Assembly: GCA_030612225.1 (NCBI GenBank)
Contig: JAUWOH010000249.1
Location: 1-5,202, forward strand
Direction: 5' to 3'
Length of the DNA: 5,202 bases
DNA from: Desulfobacteraceae bacterium
Lineage (GTDB): Bacteria > Desulfobacterota > Desulfobacteria > Desulfobacterales > JAUWMJ01
The notes under the pieces were generated by a model, which was given only the letters and a program-made list of their open reading frames with translations, did no database searches and was not told where the DNA came from. Position numbers and translations under genes: made by a program. Shown in pieces: positions 1 to 5,202 of the stretch; within the stretch, counting starts at the first letter, position 1; every line of letters begins with the position of its first letter.

Positions 1-167
1 ACCATGATTTTAAAATCATCAAGAACCACGGAACCGTCAACAAGAGAATTGATATGGACTCTTGATACCTGCGCGCCGGCAAGCTCAAACGCATAGGCTG
101 TTTCATTGTCGCAGTTAAGACCGTAGCCGGTCAGAACGAGGACGTTTACAGTATTATAATGTTTCAT
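1..167 (-). CDS. purQ: PurQ, glutaminase subunit of FGAM synthase (N-terminal part, cut by window edge)
   Basis: This is the first 55 codons of the class I glutamine amidotransferase subunit of phosphoribosylformylglycinamidine synthase. PurQ hydrolyses glutamine and passes ammonia to PurL in the fourth step of de novo purine synthesis, in the cytoplasm. What is seen: ATG at 167, a hydrophobic first strand (VNVLVLTGYG, residues 7-16), then GLNCDNETAYAFELAGA (16-32), which matches the PurQ hallmark G-x-NCD-x-E followed by a helix ending in AGA, and DFKIM at the edge, where the family continues into its PGGFSYGD motif. The catalytic Cys and His-Glu pair lie beyond the left edge and cannot be judged. 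Upstream of ATG there is only a weak AAAGA-like ribosome binding site. The gene is on the same strand as purL but about 1.06 kb downstream of its stop, so co-transcription is uncertain. It is too short in the window to be found by length alone, and recognition rests on the motif. Confidence 0.88.
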   Translation of the reverse strand, partial: MKHYNTVNVLVLTGYGLNCDNETAYAFELAGAQVSRVHINSLVDGSVVLDDFKIM

Positions 168-223
168 AATAATCTTTATTAGAAGTTGTTCAGCTTCCGA
201 TAAGCTCAAAGTTGTCTTGAAAG
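168..223. other. Leader region of purQ
   Basis: Short spacer between the repeat cassette and purQ. It contains a small inverted pair AGCTT/AAGCT (192-196 and 202-206). I find no promoter as good as that of the 89-residue gene: a TAATAA near the start has only poor -35 candidates. purQ may therefore depend on transcription coming through from upstream. Confidence 0.35.
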
Positions 224-303
224 ATGAACATCGAACATCGAACATCGAACGTCCAACGTTGAATGAAAAACAAACATCCAATACCGAACATTTAACATCT
301 ATT

Positions 304-520
304 TAGTGCCTGAACGAAAATCTATGTTTTCGTTCAGAAACTCGAAATACGAAGCACGAAATACGAAACAATGACCAAAATACGAATGTTTCAATGACAG
401 AAACATTGCAATTCCAATAGGTTAGTTTTGGTAATTTTGTCATTTGATATTCGAATTTGTTTCTAATTTCGATATTCGATATTCGGATTTGTCTGAACAT
501 GACTTTTCGTTCAGACACTA
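304..520. repeat. Long imperfect inverted repeat with subterminal hairpins
   Basis: The ends 304-320 (TAGTGCCTGAACGAAAA) and 504-520 are inverted copies with one mismatch in 17. The similarity continues inward through CGAAATA/CGATATT heptads to about 382 on the left and 434 on the right. Each end also folds on itself. CTGAACGAAAA at 310-320 pairs perfectly with TTTTCGTTCAG at 327-337 (6-base loop). GTCTGAAC at 491-498 pairs perfectly with 509-516. A further hairpin sits near the centre: AATGTTTC (385-392) with GAAACATT (400-407). A reading frame of 71 codons crosses this region on the minus strand, but its sequence is a by-product of the CGAAAT-type repeats and I do not regard it as a gene. 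The structure resembles a REP/MITE-like non-autonomous element. Confidence 0.8.
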
Positions 521-649
521 TTTATGTTTCTTTTCAGACGTTTTGATACTCGTAACAAAAATCTTAATTAATTCTTCTGTTTCCTTTATAATATCATCTA
601 ATAGTTCAGGTTTTTTAATGAGTGGTACACGCTGTATAAGTTTTAACAT
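518..649 (-). pseudogene. Remnant of a four-helix-bundle (S23/TIGR02436-like) protein gene
   Basis: A 43-codon frame from ATG at 649 to TAG at 518 encodes a lysine-rich helical peptide ending in EELIKIFVTSIKTSEKK. This looks like the last helix of the small four-helix-bundle proteins related to the 23S rRNA intervening-sequence (S23) family, whose C-termini typically read E-x-x-ELI-x-I-x-x-S-x-K-T. Whole members are about 115-130 residues, so only the last third is present. The codon just before ATG is a stop and there is no convincing ribosome binding site. A second short frame, from ATG 689 to stop 615, starts MGKDEETNSEG in another register, which would fit the original N-terminus followed by a large internal deletion or frameshift. 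The stop codon lies within the terminal arm of the inner palindrome, and the 689 start abuts the right outer repeat arm. Family assignment is from remembered motif only. Confidence 0.4.
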
Positions 650-752
650 CTATGGGTCCTTCTGAGTTTGTTTCTTCATCTTTTCCCATTCAAAATTCGA
701 TGTTGGATGTTCGATGTTCGATGTTTATCTTCTGAAGTGCGTATTGGGTTGT

Positions 753-1022
753 TCATGCGGCAACTCGGACCAGCCCTGCCAGACTCGGCGCTTTTTGCTG
801 AATTTGTTGAACTCCATTGCGATAGTCTGCCTGACGTGTAAGCCATGTCCTGTAAATGCTAGCCCACTCGCCGAAGTCTAATACCCAACTATCATCTTCC
901 GGCTCTTCACCACTGACATATGCCGCGTAAAAGATCTCTGAACGAATACCATACTTTCGTTCGAAGACTAAAAGCTCCTCTTCAAGCGCGTGAATATCTG
1001 TTAGTATCGCCTGCAGATTCAT
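753..1022 (-). CDS. Small acidic protein of unknown function, 89 residues
   Basis: I recognise the general look of this protein (small bacterial proteins with E-x-KYG...SGEEPEDD-x-WVLDF-x-EWAS-Y) but cannot name a function. Residues 1-25 are an amphipathic, Glu-rich helix (LEEELLVFERKYG). Residues 26-50 hold the striking part: FYAAYVSGEEPEDDSWVLDF. Residues 51-75 (GEWASIYRTWLTRQADYR) look helical with regularly placed aromatics. There is no signal peptide, membrane segment or metal-binding motif. The start is secure: ATG at 1022 is preceded by GGAGG with a 6-base spacer, the best ribosome binding site in the window, and a good promoter lies just upstream. Base composition is visibly more GC-rich than the flanking spacers. 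Proteins of this size and acidity are often antitoxins or partners of a small neighbouring gene, but no intact partner is present: upstream is a 200-bp gap and downstream is the repeat cassette. That role is therefore only a guess. Confidence 0.82.
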   Translation of the reverse strand: MNLQAILTDIHALEEELLVFERKYGIRSEIFYAAYVSGEEPEDDSWVLDFGEWASIYRTWLTRQADYRNGVQQIQQKAPSLAGLVRVAA

Positions 1023-1028
1023 AACTTA

Positions 1029-1033
1029 CCTCC
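1029..1033 (-). promoter_or_regulatory. Strong ribosome binding site of the 89-residue gene
   Basis: GGAGG on the minus strand, 6 bases ahead of the ATG at 1022. It fixes this start and is much stronger than the sites ahead of purL or purQ. Confidence 0.85.
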
Positions 1034-1040
1034 ATAAATG

Positions 1041-1068
1041 ATTATAGTTAATGAACCTCTCTGGACAA
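1041..1068 (-). promoter_or_regulatory. Predicted sigma70-type promoter for the 89-residue gene
   Basis: On the minus strand, TTGTCC (1068-1063; 4 of 6 consensus bases) is followed after 16 bases by a perfect TATAAT (1046-1041). The expected transcript start is near 1034, giving a leader of only about a dozen bases that contains the GGAGG site. An overlapping TTGACC at 1074-1069 is a better -35 match but sits 22 bases from the -10. This is prediction from sequence only. Confidence 0.55.
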
Positions 1069-1223
1069 GGTCAATGCAATGCATAAATTTCGTCGTGGTT
1101 GAAAGTAGTTTATCATGTGTAATGTTGTAAGGCAACTGGAGATTTTTTACATATCAAATGAGTTTCTTTCCTTTTACAAACATCGTCAAATGGTTGAACA
1201 GTTGAGGGATTAAGTGGTTGTTA

Positions 1224-4217
1224 TTACAAATCCCCAAACGGCTTCTTCCAGGCAGCTTTAAGTTCTTTAACCGGAATATTAATAATTTCATTATCGTCAA
1301 GCCCGTTAAGAATAAATTCCTGTTTATCGGTTACGGTACCTATACAGGTAAATATCCGCCCTTTTAAGATTTTTTCAAAAGACTCACGGTTTTCAGGATC
1401 GATGGTAACGATAAATCTCCCGGCTGATTCTGAAAACAAAATCGTGTCATTTCGATCAACATTTTCTACAGGCACACCGGCAAGGTCAATGTGCATTCCA
1501 AGATCCCCCCCCATGGCAACCATTGCAAGATGAACGCATAGCCCCCCGTGGTATATACCGTGTGCCGATGCAACAAGTTCTTCGTTTATTGCATGGGCGA
1601 GTGCCTTGTATAATTTTTTAAATTGTTCAGTCTTTACCTTTGGAACATTAAGACCGGTATATCCAAGGTGCTCGTAATATTCGGACCCGCCAAGCTCATC
1701 GCCTGTTATGCCCAGGATATAGACAAGATCACCAGACACCTTACTATCCATGGTAACGCATTTTTTTATGTCATTTATTACTGATATTGACGAAAATTGC
1801 AGGGTCTCAAGGGCGGAGACTTTATGGGTCTGTCCGTAACGGCCCGGAAGGTGGCCATCAACGTACATGCTGTCCTTTCCTGAAAGAAGTGGTATTTCAT
1901 ATGCCAGGCATGTATCCCGCAGTGCCATGCATGACCTTACAAGCTGGGCTGCCTTTAGCTTTCCATCCGGATTATCTTTATGATCATATTTTATATTAGG
2001 CCAGCAAAAATTATCCACACCGCCTATATGGTCCAAATCTCCTCCAACGGCAATAATTCTGCGCACCGCTTCATCAATAGTGCAACCTGTCATATGACCT
2101 GCGTCTATTGATGAATAAGTCGGTAAAAGTGCCTGGGCAAGTACAAGGCCTTTATTAGAATCGAGAATGGGGCGAATAACCGCTGCATCAGTATTTACAT
2201 CGCGTCCTTTACCCAATAGAGGTTTAATCACGCTTGAGCCCTGAACTTCATGGTCATACTGCCGATAAATCCACTCCTTTGAAGATATATTTGGACGTGA
2301 AAGAAGATCTTTTAGCAGATTCTCGTAGTCAACAGGTTCTCCTATCACCGGTTCAAACAAACCTCGTTTTTCAGGAGGCTGCCACTGGGCATCAAACTTC
2401 CACTGGGGAAAACCTGATTCAAGCAGATCTATATTTACATAAGCGCATGTTTTGTCTGAGTATTTAATATGAAGTTTTCCTGAATCCGTATATTTGCCTA
2501 TAACCGTGCTTTCAACCGCATGCTTTTTCGAAAGCTTAAAGAATTGATCTATATCATGTGGCTTTACAGCTACAGTCATACGTTCCTGTGATTCGGAAAC
2601 CCAGATCTCCCACTGGTCAAGTCCTTCGTATTTTAATGGAACCTTTTCAAGCTCAACTATGCATCCGCCTGAAAATCTTGCCGATTCACCTATGGATGAC
2701 GATAACCCTCCGCCACCATTATCGGTAATAAAGCTTATTAAACCCTCATCCCGTGCTTCCAGGATAAAGTCATGCATTTTTTTCTGGGTGTACGGATCCC
2801 CGATCTGGACATGACCTGCCGGTGTATTCTCTGAAAAGGTTTCTGATGAGGCTGTCACTCCGTGGATTCCGTCCTTGCCTACCCTTCCCCCGCACATAAT
2901 AATCAGATCGCCGGGAGATGTCCGTTTATTTTCAGCAGGATTCCCCTTGATCCGTGCCGGCATTATTCCAACAGCAGTAACAAATACCAAACATTTTCCA
3001 AGGTAACCCGAATGAAAAAGAACCTGGCCAAAGGTTGTTGGTATGCCGCTTTTATTACCGCCGTCACGCACCCCTTCTATAACCCCGTCAAGCAGGCGTC
3101 TTGGATGAAGATGTGGTTTAAGATCACCGTCATAATCTCTTGGCCCGACACAATAACCAAAACTGCCCATTATAAGTTTCGAGCCCTTGCCTGTACCCAA
3201 CGGATCACGATAAACGCCTACAATCCCTGTAATGGCACCGCCGTAAGCTTCCATGTTGGACGGAGAATTATGGGTCTCTCCTGTAATTACATAATAATTT
3301 TCCCTGTCAAATCTCCCGGCTCCTGCGTTATCCCATAATACCGAAATTACCCAGTCTTTTTTCTCTTTTAATTTAAGTGTTGGAGACTCAATACAGGTTT
3401 TGAAAAGATTATCTATAATTTCTTTCTTTCCGGTCTCAACATCGGAAAAGTTAAATAATCCTCTGAATGTATTATGGTTGCAATGATCGCTTCTTGCCTG
3501 GGAAATATATTCAAGTTCTATATCGGTAGGATCTGACAGGCCTACCTTTTTTCTTGCGGCCCGGACATCTTTGTCCAGAAAATAGGCCCTTATTGTTGGA
3601 ATATCATTCGGGTTTAAAGCAAGGTTCCGCTCATCACTAACCTTTTGAAGGGAGGCATTGCTGTCAATGGAAATAGAAACAACCGTGGGTGTATGATCAA
3701 GTTTGACTTTAGGTATTATATAACCGATACCTGCTTTAGAGTCCCATCCGTCCTTTGCAAAAATTTTTACCTGCTGGATTATGTCATTGGCTAAAATTTC
3801 ACCGGCAATTGTATCTGCGTCTTTGTCGGTAAGGCTATTTCCCTTGACACAATATCGCCTTGACGTATAGACCGCTTCATCTTTTTCCAGCTTTATTCCC
3901 AGGATATCCTCAATTGCCTCTAAAGCCGTACTCCCCGGGTTATCCCTTACTCCGGGTCTGTACCCGACCCAGATGGTCCAGTCAAAATCAATATCAAGGG
4001 GCTCAAAAGATGAAACTTCAGTTACAGGATTTGTAAAAATTTCATGCTGTATGGTTTTAAGTTGATCAGCAGAAAGATTTATATCAATGGTAACAACACT
4101 GATAGTACGAACCGCATCAATCGTAAGTCCAAAATAGTCTTTGGCTTTTACACGAATTGATTCACCTTCTGCATCAAAAAGTCCGGGTTTAAGTGCTATT
4201 TCAAGTCGGTGTGGCAT
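1224..4217 (-). CDS. purL: PurL, FGAM synthase large subunit with two N-terminal PurS-like modules
   Basis: Catalyses FGAR + ATP + ammonia (from glutamine via PurQ) to FGAM + ADP + phosphate, step four of de novo purine synthesis, in the cytoplasm. Numbering is from the GTG at 4226 (1000 codons); the preferred ATG at 4217 gives 997. Residues 5-78 and 83-162 each resemble a PurS unit (LEIALKPGLFDAEGESI and WTIWVGYRPGVRDNPGS starts). The catalytic half follows: linker to about 235, ARSDHCNHNTFRG (244-256) with the expected active-site His248, ATP-site motif ETHNSPSNMEAYGGAITG (317-334) and RDPLGTGKG (340-348), GGRVGKDGIHG (446-456), DNGGGGLSSSIGESA (502-516), SESQERM (544-550). The pseudo-symmetric second half has GRDVNTDAAV (674-683), LSGKDSMY (781-788), LGGSEY (845-850), AHGIYHGGL (888-896) and SESAGRF (932-938). 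It ends without a glutaminase domain, in keeping with separate purQ. Short PurL proteins are about 720-740 residues and fused ones about 1300, so this is an intermediate form. All expected motifs are present and I see no frameshift. The GTG at 4226 lies within a repeat unit, which favours ATG 4217; its ribosome binding site is weak (AGTGAAG). Confidence 0.95.
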   Translation of the reverse strand: MPHRLEIALKPGLFDAEGESIRVKAKDYFGLTIDAVRTISVVTIDINLSADQLKTIQHEIFTNPVTEVSSFEPLDIDFDWTIWVGYRPGVRDNPGSTALEAIEDILGIKLEKDEAVYTSRRYCVKGNSLTDKDADTIAGEILANDIIQQVKIFAKDGWDSKAGIGYIIPKVKLDHTPTVVSISIDSNASLQKVSDERNLALNPNDIPTIRAYFLDKDVRAARKKVGLSDPTDIELEYISQARSDHCNHNTFRGLFNFSDVETGKKEIIDNLFKTCIESPTLKLKEKKDWVISVLWDNAGAGRFDRENYYVITGETHNSPSNMEAYGGAITGIVGVYRDPLGTGKGSKLIMGSFGYCVGPRDYDGDLKPHLHPRRLLDGVIEGVRDGGNKSGIPTTFGQVLFHSGYLGKCLVFVTAVGIMPARIKGNPAENKRTSPGDLIIMCGGRVGKDGIHGVTASSETFSENTPAGHVQIGDPYTQKKMHDFILEARDEGLISFITDNGGGGLSSSIGESARFSGGCIVELEKVPLKYEGLDQWEIWVSESQERMTVAVKPHDIDQFFKLSKKHAVESTVIGKYTDSGKLHIKYSDKTCAYVNIDLLESGFPQWKFDAQWQPPEKRGLFEPVIGEPVDYENLLKDLLSRPNISSKEWIYRQYDHEVQGSSVIKPLLGKGRDVNTDAAVIRPILDSNKGLVLAQALLPTYSSIDAGHMTGCTIDEAVRRIIAVGGDLDHIGGVDNFCWPNIKYDHKDNPDGKLKAAQLVRSCMALRDTCLAYEIPLLSGKDSMYVDGHLPGRYGQTHKVSALETLQFSSISVINDIKKCVTMDSKVSGDLVYILGITGDELGGSEYYEHLGYTGLNVPKVKTEQFKKLYKALAHAINEELVASAHGIYHGGLCVHLAMVAMGGDLGMHIDLAGVPVENVDRNDTILFSESAGRFIVTIDPENRESFEKILKGRIFTCIGTVTDKQEFILNGLDDNEIINIPVKELKAAWKKPFGDL

Positions 4218-4231
4218 GATCTTCACTTTAT

Positions 4232-4361
4232 AAGTGAGCTAAAATGCCTAAAGTGACTAAAGTGCCTAAAGTTCAGGTGCGCTTCGCGCGGCCATATTAA
4301 AAATAGATAGAATACCTTAACTTTAGTTCACTTTAGTCACTTTAGCTCACTTTAGTCACTT
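4232..4361. repeat. Inverted repeat of TCACTTTAG-type units between rseP and purL
   Basis: The left arm 4232-4273 and right arm 4319-4361 are imperfect inverted copies (42-43 bases, only a handful of mismatches and one or two indels). Both are tandem series of 9-10 bp units (CTTTAGTTCA, CTTTAGTCA, CTTTAGCTCA, CTTTAGTCA on the right; CTTTAGGCA-type on the left when inverted). The 45-base centre carries a small GCGC-TTC-GCGC hairpin. In the mRNA this would fold into a stem of about 40 bp starting 8 bases after the rseP stop. No T-run follows, so it does not look like a simple terminator. It may be a REP-like element or affect mRNA processing. Confidence 0.8.
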
Positions 4362-4369
4362 CTTTTATA

Positions 4370-5202
4370 TCAGTTAAAAAATATACGAGTAATATCGTTA
4401 TAAAAAACAAATATCATAAGCATTATCAGTAAGAACATTCCCGCCTGTTGTGCCATTTCACGCACCTTTACACCTACAGGACGCCCTATTACCGCTTCTA
4501 TAAAGAAGAAAAGCAAATGTCCCCCGTCCAGAACAGGTATCGGTAGGAAGTTGATTATAGCAAGGGTGATGCTTATAATCGCAATAAAATACGATAGGCT
4601 GGCTGCTCCTTGCTTTGCATAATGACCGGCCATCTGTGCAATTAGTATCGGGCCGCCTATGGTTTTTACTGACTCTGTACCTTTAATCAACCTGGCAAGA
4701 CTTGTTACAGTCCTTTTTGTCCACTTCCATGTTTCGCTTATGCTCTCTGAAAAGGCTTGAAAAGGATTCAGCTTTTTTACAAATCCATCGCTTCCGCTTC
4801 CTATCCCTATGATATAACTTTTTATCTCTGCGCCAAATATCTTGTCGATTTTAAGTTCAGGTACAATAGATACATCAAACTCAGATTCTCCGCGACGCAC
4901 CGTCACTTTAATTTTCCTGCCATCACTTAGCGCAATCAGATTAGCCATCTCCTCCCACTGTTCAACGCGGGTACCATCAATGGCAACAATCACATCTCCT
5001 TTCATAAGTCCGGCTTTTTGTGCGGGTTTTCCGTCCAGAACAGAACCGATGGAGGGCTTTAATACAGGGACACCGTATATTTGAAATATTACAAAAAATA
5101 TTACCGCTGCCAGGAGAAAATTAAAGAAAGGACCGGCCGCAACGATTAATATTCGTTTAAAGACATGCTTGTGAGTAAAAGAGAGTGGTATATCCTTGGG
5201 AT
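4370..5202 (-). CDS. rseP: RseP/site-2 zinc metalloprotease, C-terminal 276 residues (cut by window edge)
   Basis: An intramembrane zinc protease of the S2P/M50 family, which cleaves membrane-anchored anti-sigma factors and leftover signal peptides in the inner membrane. The reading frame is open to the right edge, well beyond the first internal Met at 5005. Fragment residue 1 is the first complete codon. Seen in order: HKHVFKRILIVAAGPFFNF (10-28), the conserved R-x-x-I-x-x-AGP-x-x-N motif entering a membrane segment (16-41); one PDZ domain (about 51-113, with QKAGLMKGDVIVAIDG as its core, residues 61-76); a loop with conserved IGGPI (181-185); a membrane segment (about 201-219); NFLPIPVLDGGH (217-228), whose Asp225 is the expected third zinc ligand; and a last membrane segment (about 252-268) ending at the TGA at 4370. 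The HExxH site, about 80 residues further upstream in the family, is outside the window. A single PDZ domain differs from the E. coli protein, which has two, but is common elsewhere. purL follows on the same strand. Confidence 0.93.
   Translation of the reverse strand, partial: PKDIPLSFTHKHVFKRILIVAAGPFFNFLLAAVIFFVIFQIYGVPVLKPSIGSVLDGKPAQKAGLMKGDVIVAIDGTRVEQWEEMANLIALSDGRKIKVTVRRGESEFDVSIVPELKIDKIFGAEIKSYIIGIGSGSDGFVKKLNPFQAFSESISETWKWTKRTVTSLARLIKGTESVKTIGGPILIAQMAGHYAKQGAASLSYFIAIISITLAIINFLPIPVLDGGHLLFFFIEAVIGRPVGVKVREMAQQAGMFLLIMLMIFVFYNDITRIFFN

Larger units (their letters stand above)
224..731. repeat. Repeat cassette bounded by outer inverted heptad-repeat arms
   Basis: The left arm (about 227-265) is a run of 7-bp units: AACATCG three times, then AACGTCC and AACGTTG, then AATG. 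The run resumes at 273-300 as AACATCC, AATACCG, AACATTT, AACATCT. The right arm (about 687-727) reads CGATGTT, GGATGTT, CGATGTT, CGATGTT at 698-725, preceded by CATTCAA. The arms are inverted copies: a core of about 25 bp matches at 23 positions and both end in a CATTCAA-like edge. Between them lie an inner palindrome and a broken gene fragment, so the whole looks like a composite, possibly mobilised, intergenic element. No transposase is encoded. Similar AACATCGAACATC-type repeats are, to my recollection, frequent in Desulfobacterota genomes, but I cannot check this here. Confidence 0.75.
1023..1223. other. Spacer between purL and the 89-residue gene
   Basis: About 200 AT-rich bases without a credible reading frame. 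The left end carries the promoter and ribosome binding site of the small gene. I see no strong hairpin followed by a T-run after the purL stop, so no clear intrinsic terminator for purL. Confidence 0.6.

Noticed and set aside
227..370. Possible CRISPR array because of regularly repeated units
   Set aside because: The units are 7 bp and directly adjacent, with no spacers of 30-40 bp and no cas genes.
303..518. 71-codon minus-strand frame
   Set aside because: It is a translation of the CGAAATA/CGATATT palindrome (RISNIEIR, RISCFVFR-type text), has no ribosome binding site and coincides with the repeat boundaries.
444..665. 73-codon plus-strand frame
   Set aside because: It crosses the palindrome and the antisense of the gene remnant; its composition is that of repeat DNA and no start signal is present.
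938..962. CTGAACGAA and the inverted GAACGAA/TTCGTTC pair inside the 89-residue gene, similar to the palindrome end
   Set aside because: Only 7-9 bases match, inside a codon-constrained gene (the frame through ERKYGIRSE), so chance is the simpler explanation.
1787..3338. Three plus-strand frames of 70-158 codons inside purL
   Set aside because: They are antisense shadows of an intact, motif-complete purL gene.
4319..4361. Rho-independent terminator after rseP
   Set aside because: The hairpin is far longer than usual, AT-rich, and not followed by a T-run on the minus strand.
4842..5084. 80-codon plus-strand frame
   Set aside because: It is antisense to the PDZ region of rseP, which is clearly the coding strand.

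Overview
The window reads almost entirely from the minus strand. It holds part of a purine-biosynthesis locus from a bacterium of roughly 40% GC. My best guess is a Desulfobacterota (sulfate-reducer-type) genome. The guess rests on the PurL type (about 1000 residues, PurS-like N-terminus, separate PurQ), on the RseP-PurL-PurQ order, and on the style of intergenic palindromic repeats. It is an impression from remembered families, not a search result.

In transcription order (right to left): (1) 5202-4370, the C-terminal 276 residues of an RseP/site-2 metalloprotease, with its N-terminus beyond the right edge. (2) 4361-4232, a gap of about 150 bp filled by a long imperfect inverted repeat built from 9-10 bp TCACTTTAG-like units. 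(3) 4217-1224, purL, an intact FGAM synthase large subunit of about 997-1000 residues with two PurS-like modules in tandem at its N-terminus and no glutaminase domain. (4) 1223-1023, a non-coding gap with a good sigma70-type promoter. (5) 1022-753, an 89-residue acidic protein of unknown function with a strong GGAGG ribosome binding site. (6) about 731-224, a repeat cassette: two outer inverted arms made of 7-bp AACATCG/CGATGTT units, an inner long palindrome (304-520), and between the inner palindrome and the right outer arm a broken piece of what looks like a four-helix-bundle (S23-like) gene. (7) 167-1, the first 55 codons of purQ, the glutaminase partner of PurL, running off the left edge.

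PurL and PurQ act together: PurQ releases ammonia from glutamine and PurL uses it with ATP to turn FGAR into FGAM. The two genes would normally be close neighbours, but here about 1.06 kb separates them. That stretch contains an independently expressed small gene and a repeat cassette, which suggests insertion of accessory DNA into a pur operon. The most interesting features are the tandem PurS-PurS-PurL architecture with separate PurQ, the nested heptad-repeat palindromes, and the orphan 89-residue gene.
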